From the NCBI GenBank assembly GCA_050247135.1, contig JBFWUT010000038.1:1-26768 (forward strand): DNA of 26,768 nucleotides, written 5' to 3'. The notes beneath the pieces are model-generated. The model ran no database searches, was not told the origin of the DNA, and saw only the letters and a list, made by a program, of their open reading frames with translations. Numbering within the stretch: position 1 is the stretch's first letter; every line of letters starts with the position of its first letter. Shown in pieces: positions 1-7,646 of the stretch. A program made the translations under genes and the position numbers. The DNA is from Berkiella sp050247135 (GTDB taxonomy: Bacteria; Pseudomonadota; Gammaproteobacteria; Berkiellales; Berkiellaceae).

Positions 1-2
1 AT

Positions 3-290
3 GATTTTGCAGAATTGTTTAGCGATTTAGAATCTAAAGATTTTGCTAAAAATGTTGTTACTGCTATTGAAGGCATTCAAAAAGAGTGCGAAGATATTGA
101 TGAAATTATGGATGAACGAATTAAAAATCATATACAAACCAATATCTTAGCAACTAATTGGGTAGACTCTGTTAGTCAAGAACGAGATGAAGAGGTAACC
201 GAGAAAACGCCTCTTATTTTAGAATTATTTAACAAGAGACAAGACCAATTGAATGACATCTTAAAGGAGAGAACCCAGTTAGGCGATTAA
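3..290 (+). CDS. 3' end of a coiled-coil protein (partial)
   Basis: The reading frame is open from the left edge of the window (first full codon at base 3) to a TAA at 288-290, giving 95 visible residues. The TTG at 15 is not a convincing start because no ribosome binding site precedes it and the frame continues upstream. The visible part is highly charged (many Glu, Asp, Lys) with heptad-like hydrophobic spacing, as in a helical or coiled-coil C-terminus. It lies just before the protease-scaffold gene, where tailed phages often have the portal or a portal-linked gene, so it may be the tail of such a gene. That is inference from position only; I do not recognise the family. Confidence 0.6.
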   Translation, partial: DFAELFSDLESKDFAKNVVTAIEGIQKECEDIDEIMDERIKNHIQTNILATNWVDSVSQERDEEVTEKTPLILELFNKRQDQLNDILKERTQLGD

Positions 291-382
291 TTTACGATAT
301 CGGTAGGTAATATTCCTCCATATAGTAATAAAACATTATAATAATTGTAAAACTGTGGAATTCTCCCATACTTGGAGAGTAA

Positions 383-541
383 ATGTTTATCAAACATGGT
401 GATGGAAAAATAATGACAGTCATGCCAGAAGAAGAGCTGACTGACGATCAAAAGAAAGCAGCTAAAGATCTGTCTAAACAGATGCAAGCGCAATCTTCTG
501 ATCAAGCTGAACCTTCTGACAATAAGAAAACTGGGAATTAA
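383..541 (+). CDS. small hypothetical protein, 52 aa
   Basis: An ATG at 383 opens a 52-codon frame ending with TAA at 539-541, three bases before the protease gene's ATG. The Shine-Dalgarno sequence TTGGAGAG (372-379) is well placed. The same GGAGA (374-378) can pair with TCTCC (362-366) in a small hairpin with a 7-base loop, so initiation might be modulated; this is only a possibility. The product begins MFIKHGDGKIMTVMPEEE and continues as a hydrophilic, Lys/Asp/Gln-rich chain with no cysteine, signal peptide or membrane segment. Small acidic proteins of this kind occur between portal and protease genes in large phages. Function unknown. The competing minus-strand frame over this stretch has no ribosome binding site and is treated as a shadow. 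Confidence 0.7.
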   Translation: MFIKHGDGKIMTVMPEEELTDDQKKAAKDLSKQMQAQSSDQAEPSDNKKTGN

Positions 542-544
542 TTC

Positions 545-3500
545 ATGTCTTTTATTAAACTTGGCGAAACACTAGAAATTTTGGGAGTGGAGAATACTGA
601 GTCTTGCCTTCCTGCTGTGAGCCCTGAAATTTTAGATAGCTTTAGAAAAACTGCGAACAATCTAAAAAAGGTTGCGCCTAAAGCTGAAGACTTTTTATAT
701 TTCTCTGCCGTCATGATGCACGCCGCAGAAGCTGCTGCTTATAATGATGATGGTACACCAAAGTTAACTAGAACTGGCGAACCTGTTAAGGTTAGCTGGG
801 ATAAATCTGGTGGTACTTGGCGTTGGCAGTCAAATGACCCTGGAATTAAGCCTTATAAGAATTCTAATGGAGATATATTTCCAGAAGAAGAACTTGTACG
901 TGCTTACAAAAAATGGGTCGGTAAACCTCTTTGCATTGATCATAAATCCTCCTCGGTAGACCATGTAAGAGGTTTTATTGTTGATACCTATTATGATCGC
1001 TCTCTAAAAAGAGTTATTGCATTATGCGCTTTAGATAAAGCCGGATATCCACAATTAGCAAGACAAGTTGCTACAGGAGTTTCAAACTGTGTGTCCATGG
1101 GTACTGCAGTTGGAAGAGCAATCTGCTCTGACTGTGCTAGAGTAGCAAAAGCAGAAGCTGACTTCTGTGACCATATGCGCCGTAAAAGCTGCTATGGTGA
1201 AATTAACGTAGATTTAAACCCAATCGAGCTTTCCATTGTAGTTAATGGTGCCGATCCTAAAGCCAATATTAAAACTATTATTGCTGCTCATAATGCTTTA
1301 AATGGTTATCTTGAGACCAAACAACAAGAAATTGCTAAATTTGCTGATAATTTTAGGGCAAATATTCAATTTACAAAAGGTAACCCTAACACATACGATC
1401 CAAATGGATCGGGCGCTGTAACTAATGTTGAGGTTACATCCAAAGATTTAGAGACATTTAAGAAAGATGTTGATAATGCTATTGCAGATTTCCAAAAACT
1501 ACAATCTTCACTAAATGAAGAAAATATGCAAGGACATGGTAATGATCTTGCATCTGATCAATCGCTGAGTGAATCTTCCTCAGCTAATGATTTTGGATTG
1601 GCTCCGCCACAAGAAAGATACGCTTCCACTGATTATACTGAAGTTGGAGCAGAAGCTATCGAAGAGCTTCGTAAGGTTACAGCCGCAATCGAAGATAAAT
1701 TAAGTTACATGAAAGATAGCTTAGATAAGTTAACAAAGACTTCTATAAACAAACAAGAGGAAAATATGTCTGGATCAAAAGAAATCAATAAGCAAGGATA
1801 CTTCCAAGGTGCTGGTGGTGTCAATGAGCCAACCCCAGGTCAAGCCAAATATCCTAAAGATCCTCTAAACGAACAACTTCGTGATAGTGAGGATAGACAA
1901 ATGGTAGGGCAGGCTCCATTTCCAGGCGTAGGACCAGTTGATGGTGTACATCCAAGTCCAGATTCCGCTGATCAGTCTAACGAACTAGAGCGTAAAAAGA
2001 TGCTTGCTCGTGCTGAAGCAGAAGAGCGCATGAGAAACCGCTCTGCAATTGTTAATTTAGCTAAAGCTGCTCTTGAAGACAAGAAAGCTTACTGGCAAGG
2101 TGGCGGTGGCGTAAACGAGCCAACCCCTGGCAAACCAAAGTATCCAAAAGATAAGGGACACATGGCTTATGAAGATGATAAGCACATGCATGGTCAAAAG
2201 CCATTCCCAGGCGTCGGTCCAGTTGATGGTATGCACCCAAGTCCAGCATCTGCCGATACTTCTGATGAGAAAAAGCGCAAGGAAATGTTAAGCCGCGCTT
2301 CTCTAAGAGCCCGATTTACTAAAGCAGCTAATGCTGACGGTTCACAGAATCTAGGTGCTAGCTCTTGGGATGTATATTATGGCGATAAGCTTGTCTTAAC
2401 TGCCTCCGTTGATGAATTATCCGGTGGTCGCGCTAAAGATTATTACTACAACATTGCTACTCGTGAATTTGGTGCCAAATTAATTGATAAGATCAAAACT
2501 TATGGTGCTGATAGCGTAAGAGCATTAGTTAAACAAGCTCAAGGCGCAGATCCTGCTGCTGCCGGTGCAGCTCCTCCTCCACCAGCTCCACCAGCCGATG
2601 CTGGCGCTCCACCTGCTGATATGGGTGCTCCAGAAATGTCTGAAGATACTGGAAAGTCTGGTGATCCAAAAGCTACCGCTGGCGACTTAGCTGAAAAAGT
2701 AAGAGATCTAAGCTCTGATTTGGTTGAAGCTGTAAGAGCTTTGACTGGTGAACAAGCTGAAATGGGCGAGGGCGAAGAAGCCGCTCCACCTGCTGGTGGC
2801 GAAATGGGCGCAACTGCCTCTCTAAATGATTTAAGAAAGAATTTGAATGGCGCATTAATCCACGCCATGAAAGAAGCGATTGCTGAGCTTAAAGATCATC
2901 AACAAGAATTAGAAATGATCTCTGGAATTTATGACAGAGGTGCGGTAAATGATGCTAACGGAGAATTTGTTGGCTCTATTGTTGAAGACGCTTTGAATGA
3001 AGCAAAGACTTCTCTAGCGGATGGATTTAAATTGATGACGGCTTTCGTTAAGTACGCTCGTGGTACTAAGGCTATTGTCAAGCGCGCTGAAATTGAAGCA
3101 GAACTTGAAGCATTAGCCGAGGGAGATTCCGAAATGAGCACCAAAGAAGAAACCGATAGTCATTCTGGTGATGACTTAATGAGTCTAGTCCAAGAGACTA
3201 ACGCTGACTTGGACGCAGTAGAAGATTTACTAAATAATGATGAACTATCTGAAGATCTAGATCCTGATATGGAAGGATTAGAACTAGGCGACGAAGAAGT
3301 TACTATGCCATCTGATGATGCCGATGCAGACATTACTGCACAGCCAGGTGAACTAGGTAAACTAAAGGTTAACCCAGGAGATCACGTTACTGTTGCTTCT
3401 CTAGCCGGACTAGAAACTCTAGAATCTCGTGCTGCAATGAGAGCCAAGCTAGCTGCTGACGCTCTAGGCAAAGAAGATGACGGCGAAGTTCAAGATATGT

Positions 3501-4168
3501 CTCATGCTAAATTCAGCGACATGTTAGATGAAGCTGATAGATTAGCTGACGGTCAAACTAAGCTAGACGTTAAGCCAACTGGTGATTTGGGCTACATTGA
3601 AACTCTACCAGAAGTTAACAAAGCTATGATGGAACTTGCAAAAGCTCCACCTAAGGTTCGCAAGGAAGCCGAAGCTATTCACAACCTAGTCTCTCAAGGC
3701 AAGCTTGATCCATCTGACCTAGACGCTCTAGTAGCAGAAGGTCTTGATCCAGCAGCAGTTGCTTACTACAAGAAATACTTCGGTCAAACCGACGGTGGTT
3801 CTGAGTTCGCAAGTGAACTTGTCAAGGAGCACGTTAAGGCTCAACTAGAAGAAGAGCTAAACAAGTATCGTGTCAAATTAGCTCGTGCATATGAACTAGC
3901 TTACGACATGGCTGACCGTGGACTATGCCACTTCGAAAGAGTTGCAATTTCAGCTCAAGTAGATGAAATTATGAAGTTCAATGATGACTCCTTCGAGTCT
4001 CTAAAGAAGGTTGTCGCAAGACACGCACCATTGATGCGCAAAGAAGCAGGTCGCTTACCACAAGTTGGTGTAATCGGCTCCGGAGAAATCAATGCATCTC
4101 CATCTGCAGAAGATGATTATGCTCTATTATCAGCAGCATTCTCTAAGACTTCTAAGAGATTGTTCTAA
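545..4168 (+). CDS. giant prohead protease-scaffold fusion protein
   Basis: This 1207-residue protein appears to combine a capsid maturation protease with an internal scaffold. Residues ~120-250 follow the HK97-type (assemblin-like serine) prohead protease layout. A GKPLCIDH block supplies candidate catalytic His133. A strand region is followed by SNCVSMG with candidate nucleophile Ser184. The block then closes with the ELSIVV...ADPKA segment (from Glu228), typical of the end of this fold. Cys194, Cys197, Cys208, His210 and Cys216 lie between, suggesting a zinc-binding insert. Residues ~417-590 hold two tandem repeats of about 97 residues, followed by a Pro/Ala linker near 667-700 and a long acidic helical region to the C-terminus, as expected of a scaffold. 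The usual length for HK97-type proteases is 200-300 residues, so this one is exceptionally long. The ATG at 545 has only a weak Shine-Dalgarno. Leu codon CTA becomes dominant in the 3' third, as in the capsid gene. Confidence 0.8.
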   Translation: MSFIKLGETLEILGVENTESCLPAVSPEILDSFRKTANNLKKVAPKAEDFLYFSAVMMHAAEAAAYNDDGTPKLTRTGEPVKVSWDKSGGTWRWQSNDPGIKPYKNSNGDIFPEEELVRAYKKWVGKPLCIDHKSSSVDHVRGFIVDTYYDRSLKRVIALCALDKAGYPQLARQVATGVSNCVSMGTAVGRAICSDCARVAKAEADFCDHMRRKSCYGEINVDLNPIELSIVVNGADPKANIKTIIAAHNALNGYLETKQQEIAKFADNFRANIQFTKGNPNTYDPNGSGAVTNVEVTSKDLETFKKDVDNAIADFQKLQSSLNEENMQGHGNDLASDQSLSESSSANDFGLAPPQERYASTDYTEVGAEAIEELRKVTAAIEDKLSYMKDSLDKLTKTSINKQEENMSGSKEINKQGYFQGAGGVNEPTPGQAKYPKDPLNEQLRDSEDRQMVGQAPFPGVGPVDGVHPSPDSADQSNELERKKMLARAEAEERMRNRSAIVNLAKAALEDKKAYWQGGGGVNEPTPGKPKYPKDKGHMAYEDDKHMHGQKPFPGVGPVDGMHPSPASADTSDEKKRKEMLSRASLRARFTKAANADGSQNLGASSWDVYYGDKLVLTASVDELSGGRAKDYYYNIATREFGAKLIDKIKTYGADSVRALVKQAQGADPAAAGAAPPPPAPPADAGAPPADMGAPEMSEDTGKSGDPKATAGDLAEKVRDLSSDLVEAVRALTGEQAEMGEGEEAAPPAGGEMGATASLNDLRKNLNGALIHAMKEAIAELKDHQQELEMISGIYDRGAVNDANGEFVGSIVEDALNEAKTSLADGFKLMTAFVKYARGTKAIVKRAEIEAELEALAEGDSEMSTKEETDSHSGDDLMSLVQETNADLDAVEDLLNNDELSEDLDPDMEGLELGDEEVTMPSDDADADITAQPGELGKLKVNPGDHVTVASLAGLETLESRAAMRAKLAADALGKEDDGEVQDMSHAKFSDMLDEADRLADGQTKLDVKPTGDLGYIETLPEVNKAMMELAKAPPKVRKEAEAIHNLVSQGKLDPSDLDALVAEGLDPAAVAYYKKYFGQTDGGSEFASELVKEHVKAQLEEELNKYRVKLARAYELAYDMADRGLCHFERVAISAQVDEIMKFNDDSFESLKKVVARHAPLMRKEAGRLPQVGVIGSGEINASPSAEDDYALLSAAFSKTSKRLF
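1755..1768 (+). promoter_or_regulatory. internal in-frame ribosome binding site and ATG
   Basis: AAGAGGA (1755-1761) stands five bases before an ATG (1766-1768) that is in frame with the protease-scaffold gene (Met408, MSGSKE). It is as strong as the start signals of the neighbouring genes and far better than the one at 545. Initiation here would give an 800-residue product without the protease domain, starting just before the tandem repeats. Confidence 0.45.
1796..2314 (+). repeat. two tandem ~97-residue repeats in the protease-scaffold
   Basis: Unit 1 (about 1796-2029) and unit 2 (about 2087-2314) are offset by 291 bases. Both contain GGVNEPTPG, KYPKD, PFPGVGPVDG, HPSP and a KKM/KEM-L-RA helix. 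The Pro/Gly-rich half looks like an extended segment and the end like a charged helix. Divergence at codon third positions indicates an old duplication. Confidence 0.85.
3119..3136 (+). promoter_or_regulatory. second internal in-frame ribosome binding site and ATG
   Basis: GAGGGAGA (3119-3126) precedes an in-frame ATG (3134-3136, Met864, MSTKEE) by about eight bases. Initiation here would give a 344-residue acidic C-terminal product. Glu and Gly codons can create such sites by chance, so confidence is limited. Confidence 0.35.
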
Positions 4169-4197
4169 TAAGGTTTTAACTTATCACAGAGGATTAT

Positions 4198-4992
4198 ATG
4201 AAAAACAATAGCGTATCAGATTTTGTAGCTGCAGCAATGGATGCAGTTCTAAAGAGTGAACAACACAAGTCTTTATTTGGCACTCAGTACAAGTATGCTT
4301 CCGACGAAAATGCTGGCAAAGATTCTTTCTGTGCCGAGCATAAAGAAGTCGATAGCTGCATGGCTGACACTGCCACTCCACCACCTCCACCACCAAAGAA
4401 AGATCCAGCAACTGGAGCAACTGTTTCTGGTGCGGGCGGACAACATATCCAATTCCCTGATGACAAAATTACTGCTGATAAAGCCAAAGCAGATGATGAG
4501 TTCTGGGTTTCTGACGAGAATGATGCTCGTAAAAAGAAGAAAGAAGATGAAGAAGATGAAGAGAGCGATTCCTCATCTGCTGAAGATGATCTAGAGTCAT
4601 CAGCCGCATATGATGTAGCTATCGATAGCTTACTAACTGCTTCTGCAGCTCTTGATTCTGTTGGTCTTGGTCGTGGTTCTGCTTTCAGTTTGAAGCTAGC
4701 TTCTTTGGTTGTTGAAGCCAAGAAGAAGGACTCTGACGACAAGAAAAAGAAGAAAGATTCTAAGGATTCTCAATCCGCTAACGACAAAGCTAAAGCCAAG
4801 AAAAAGAAGGAAATGGAATTAGCTAAGAAGAAGAAGGAAGATGAGAAGAAGAAGAAGGACGAAGCCGCCGCCCGTGAAAAGAAGAAGAAGGACGAAGAGG
4901 CTAAGAAAGCAGCTGAAAAGAAGAAGAAGGATGAGGCTGCCGCTCGTGAAAAGAAGAAGAAGGAAGAAGATTCCAAAAAGTCTAAGAAATAA
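4198..4992 (+). CDS. Lys/Glu-rich low-complexity protein, probably virion-associated
   Basis: ATG at 4198 follows a clear AGAGGA (4189-4194). The 264-residue product has four parts. A short N-terminal helix (DFVAAAMDAVLKSE, residues 8-21) resembles the N-termini of several neighbours. A hinge has six prolines in a row (61-66). A helical module at about 144-174 (LLTASAALDSVGLG) resembles modules in other genes here. The tail from about 175 is almost only Lys, Glu, Asp and Ala. The tail could form a single charged alpha-helix or bind DNA or the acidic scaffold. An NDARKK motif recurs in the gene at 5247. Many CTA Leu codons match the highly expressed capsid genes. No enzyme motif is visible; the function is unknown, and its position suggests a head component or scaffold partner. 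Confidence 0.75.
   Translation: MKNNSVSDFVAAAMDAVLKSEQHKSLFGTQYKYASDENAGKDSFCAEHKEVDSCMADTATPPPPPPKKDPATGATVSGAGGQHIQFPDDKITADKAKADDEFWVSDENDARKKKKEDEEDEESDSSSAEDDLESSAAYDVAIDSLLTASAALDSVGLGRGSAFSLKLASLVVEAKKKDSDDKKKKKDSKDSQSANDKAKAKKKKEMELAKKKKEDEKKKKDEAAAREKKKKDEEAKKAAEKKKKDEAAAREKKKKEEDSKKSKK
4858..4968 (+). repeat. 24-residue Lys-rich repeat
   Basis: DEAAAREKKKK is encoded at 4858 and again 72 bases later at 4930, within long AAG runs. The purine-rich tract is a plausible site of replication slippage, so the tail length may vary between relatives. Confidence 0.8.
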
Positions 4993-5006
4993 TATAAGTA
5001 GGTGAC

Positions 5007-5234
5007 ATGTTTAAAACTGGCAGCTTTGAAGACGAAATTTTTCGTTCAATGGAAAAGACATTGGTAAGCCACCAAGTCGAAAAAACACACGGATTTGATA
5101 AACTAGCCAAAGCTGCCGACCTATTAAATGCTGCCGCAGAAATCTTCGATCAAGCAGGAATGCGCGAAGAAGCCGCAGAAATTACAGAAGTCTTGCAGGG
5201 GTTGGCAAAAGACCTATCCGGCAAGGCTTTTTAA
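5007..5234 (+). CDS. small helical protein, paralogue of the next gene
   Basis: This 75-residue protein starts at ATG 5007 after AGGTGA (5000-5005), 14 bases behind the previous gene. Residues 1-70 align almost without gaps with the start of the 5247 product. Both have an N-terminal FED/FEN helix followed by a helix-turn-helix module (LLNAAAEIFDQAG, residues 39-51, then EEAAEITEVLQGLAK). It appears to consist only of the sorting-like helix plus one module. There are no cysteines, membrane segments or signal peptide. I do not recognise a named family. The likely role is a small structural or internal head protein. Confidence 0.75.
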   Translation: MFKTGSFEDEIFRSMEKTLVSHQVEKTHGFDKLAKAADLLNAAAEIFDQAGMREEAAEITEVLQGLAKDLSGKAF

Positions 5235-5246
5235 TTTTGAGGAACA

Positions 5247-6038
5247 ATGATCAAGAAAAGCGTTTTTGAAAATGACTTAATTGCTGGCATGCATAAAGAG
5301 CTTGTCAAACAAGCCTCTGAAAAGAATACTGATAATCTCGGTGATGCGGTAGACTATCTAAATTCTGCTATTGATATTTTTCAAGAAGCAGGATTAGATA
5401 CTAAAGCAGATGCTGTATTAAAGGTATTATCTAAAATTGCTAATAAGAAAACTCATGTTCGTACGATGCCTTCATTTGAAAAACTATTTGAACATGGTTT
5501 AACTCGTGAAGACATCATGAATATTAATAAAGGTGATACCCGCGCTTTAGCTAGACTCAATTTGTCTATGCGTAAAGCCGGATATACCGATGATGAAATC
5601 AGAGGTTTCTTGGGAGATAAGTATCTTCCATTAGAGACGGCAGACCGTTGGGCAAAAGAAGATCCAATGGGTAAATTTAGAAATTGGATGACAGATGTTT
5701 TGAACCCAGGACCAAAGCCAGGTGAAGAAATTTCTATTGCTCCAGTATCAAGTCCAGAAATGCCAAAATCTAAGCCTCAGGGCGAAGAAATTTCTTTCCA
5801 AAGTTTATTAGCTGACGACAACGATGCTCGTCGCAAACCAAAGAATCCAACAAAAGTTCCAGATGGTCATACTAAAGGATTAACTTCAGAAAAGATGGTT
5901 AACAATCTAAAGAACCATGGAACTGTTTTTAATATGGCAGATGATCATAATTCTGAAGACCTATTAAATGCAGATATTGATCTAGATATTGAAGGTAATC
6001 CAGAACATATTGAAAATTTTGAGGATGAAAGGGAGTAA
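5247..6038 (+). CDS. helical virion-type protein, long paralogue of the 5007 gene
   Basis: ATG at 5247 follows TGAGGA (5238-5243), 12 bases after the upstream stop. The first ~68 residues of this 263-residue product are paralogous to the 75-residue protein before it: VFENDLIAGMHKEL, then DYLNSAIDIFQEAGL. Residues ~75-130 look like a compact helical domain (SFEKLFEHGLTREDI, then RKAGYTDDEIRGFL). The rest is a polar tail with GEEIS twice and an NDARRK motif like that in the 4198 product. No catalytic motif is seen. The layout suggests that a short module-only protein and an extended version arose by tandem duplication. Function unknown; a role in the head interior is inferred from context. Confidence 0.75.
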   Translation: MIKKSVFENDLIAGMHKELVKQASEKNTDNLGDAVDYLNSAIDIFQEAGLDTKADAVLKVLSKIANKKTHVRTMPSFEKLFEHGLTREDIMNINKGDTRALARLNLSMRKAGYTDDEIRGFLGDKYLPLETADRWAKEDPMGKFRNWMTDVLNPGPKPGEEISIAPVSSPEMPKSKPQGEEISFQSLLADDNDARRKPKNPTKVPDGHTKGLTSEKMVNNLKNHGTVFNMADDHNSEDLLNADIDLDIEGNPEHIENFEDERE

Positions 6039-6086
6039 TCCAACCGTTATATAGGTATGAGAGCGGTATAGTTATAAGGGACACTC

Positions 6087-6776
6087 ATGCTTAGATTAGT
6101 ACAAGTTGGAAATACTCTGCCTGCAAATTTTATAGTTGATCCTTCCGCTGAATTTCAGCCGGGACAGATTGCTGAATTAACTGTTCTTGGTAACCAAGTA
6201 ATGGCAACGGTTAGTAATGGAACCGCACCTCTTGGTGTTATTGATGATATTAAAACAAAAGCTTTTACTAACGTTTCTTGGAATGAGGTAGTAATTGTAC
6301 CAGCCATGGGAGTGCCTGGTCCAAATAGCACCATTGTAACACCAATTGATATTAAAGCAGAATTAAAAAAACCAAATATTATTAAATCCAGTTTTAGTTC
6401 TACGGTAGATGTATTTTTAAATCCAATAAATGGAATTATTACATTTTTAGCTGGAACACAACTTAATTTTGATTTAACCGGTTCTGGTACGCCCAATGCT
6501 ATTAGAACGGTTGTTAATTATACATATCAAGTAGCTAATATTCCTGGAGATGATAGTACCCAGGGATCTGGTCGTGTAACTGTATGGTTTAACAGAATGT
6601 TTTTCCAGACAGACCAGTATGAAACCAATCAACAATACCCAGTTCGCGCTAATTTATATGTTAGTGAAACTGGATTCTTAACCACAAGAAGACCAAGTAG
6701 TATTCATCCGGCTGTAGCGATGGTAACTGCTCCGCCTACTCCAATGAATCCCATGATCGAGTGCCTCTGGTATTAA
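6087..6776 (+). CDS. beta-rich virion structural protein
   Basis: ATG at 6087 follows AAGGGA (6076-6081). The 229-residue product is rich in Val, Thr, Asn and Gly with few charges, typical of beta-sandwich virion proteins. The N-terminus (FIVDPSAEFQPGQIAEL, then a statement of the form G-x-x-PLGVIDD) resembles phage head or tail surface proteins that begin with a pG-x-hydrophobic strand. The C-terminus (LYVSETGFLTTRRP, then PPTPMNPMIECLWY) resembles the end of structural proteins in large myoviruses. It could be a decoration or fibre-base protein; I cannot choose between these. It lies immediately upstream of the inserted GIY-YIG gene. Confidence 0.65.
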   Translation: MLRLVQVGNTLPANFIVDPSAEFQPGQIAELTVLGNQVMATVSNGTAPLGVIDDIKTKAFTNVSWNEVVIVPAMGVPGPNSTIVTPIDIKAELKKPNIIKSSFSSTVDVFLNPINGIITFLAGTQLNFDLTGSGTPNAIRTVVNYTYQVANIPGDDSTQGSGRVTVWFNRMFFQTDQYETNQQYPVRANLYVSETGFLTTRRPSSIHPAVAMVTAPPTPMNPMIECLWY

Positions 6777-6827
6777 AAATTTGAATAAGAGATAAAAAGC
6801 GTGATATATAGTGTTTCGGAGGTTCAT

Positions 6828-7601
6828 ATGAACAACGCAGCACAAGAGAATCGAATTCATTATCTTTATCGTGTAACAAATAAAATTAACGGAAAAATTT
6901 ATATTGGGCAAACTGTAAAACCAAGTGCTAGATGGTGGCAACATCGAAATGATTCAGTAGATCCTAAGGTACCATTCCATTTTGCTATAAAAAAATATGG
7001 TTCCCACAATTTTGAATTTGAAATAATAGCAAGTTGTAAAGGATTTGACAATGCTAATGAAATGGAAACTGTATTAGTTGCTCAATATGATAGTTATGTA
7101 TCTAATGGTAAAGGATATAATGCAAGCCATGGAGGAATGAATGCACCTAAAACTGAGGCGTTTAAACAAATGATGCGAGATTATCATGCCTCATTAACTC
7201 CTGAAGAACGTGTTGAAATTAGTCGTCAACAATCAGAAGCTACCTATCGACAAATTGCAGAAAAAGGTCATCCCGCTGCTGGTCGTATTGTAACCGAAGA
7301 AGAAAAAGAGTTGCACCGTAAAGCACGCCTGGAAAATCCTATTGAATACACTAAAGAATTAAGACAGAAAATGTCTGAAACTCACATTGGACTCAAAGAC
7401 TCCGAAGAAACTAAAGCTAAGAAAGCCGAGTCTGCTAAAGAAGCTTGGAAGAAACGTATTGATTATTCTCGTAAATGCGCAGCCGAAGGCTGCCAAGTAT
7501 ATGGTAAAGCCAAGTATAAAATTATCAATAATATAAGATATTGTAATAAGCATGGGTTGCGAATGTTGCGCTATAATAGATTAGATACACTAGATAGCTA
7601 A
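6828..7601 (+). CDS. GIY-YIG homing endonuclease (free-standing)
   Basis: The start is placed at ATG 6828 because GGAGG (6818-6822) sits five bases upstream; the in-frame GTG at 6801 has no such signal. The 257-residue product has a GIY-YIG nuclease domain. YLY (12-14) replaces the GIY triplet and YIG is intact at 25-27. Arg35 is the likely catalytic arginine, Glu80 the likely metal-binding glutamate, and a GYNASHGG block lies near 97-103. Residues ~150-215 contain NUMOD3-like DNA-binding helices (RQKMSETHIGLKDSEETK). The C-terminus has a possible zinc knuckle (CAAEGC, then YCNKHG). Such enzymes cut a specific site in a related phage so that their own gene is copied there. No intron is evident: the flanking genes are complete and different. 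Confidence 0.88.
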   Translation: MNNAAQENRIHYLYRVTNKINGKIYIGQTVKPSARWWQHRNDSVDPKVPFHFAIKKYGSHNFEFEIIASCKGFDNANEMETVLVAQYDSYVSNGKGYNASHGGMNAPKTEAFKQMMRDYHASLTPEERVEISRQQSEATYRQIAEKGHPAAGRIVTEEEKELHRKARLENPIEYTKELRQKMSETHIGLKDSEETKAKKAESAKEAWKKRIDYSRKCAAEGCQVYGKAKYKIINNIRYCNKHGLRMLRYNRLDTLDS

Positions 7602-7646
7602 TATCGCTGCATATTATAGATAAATCTATTTATTGAGGCTGGACAA

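Noticed and set aside
337..342. TATAAT as a -10 promoter element before the small gene
   Set aside because: No recognisable -35 at suitable spacing, and AT-rich DNA produces this hexamer often.
287..505. Minus-strand frame of 72 codons over 287-505
   Set aside because: No ribosome binding site, and it covers the better supported plus-strand small gene at 383-541.
4284..4976. Minus-strand Ser/Phe-rich frames opposite the 4198 gene
   Set aside because: They are the antisense of Lys/Glu-rich AAG/GAA codons; runs of Phe and Ser arise automatically.
6801..6827. GTG at 6801 as the start of the GIY-YIG gene
   Set aside because: No Shine-Dalgarno precedes it, whereas GGAGG stands just before ATG 6828.
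6777..7646. Group I intron around the GIY-YIG gene
   Set aside because: The flanking genes are both complete and unrelated, with ordinary starts and stops; I see no split coding sequence.
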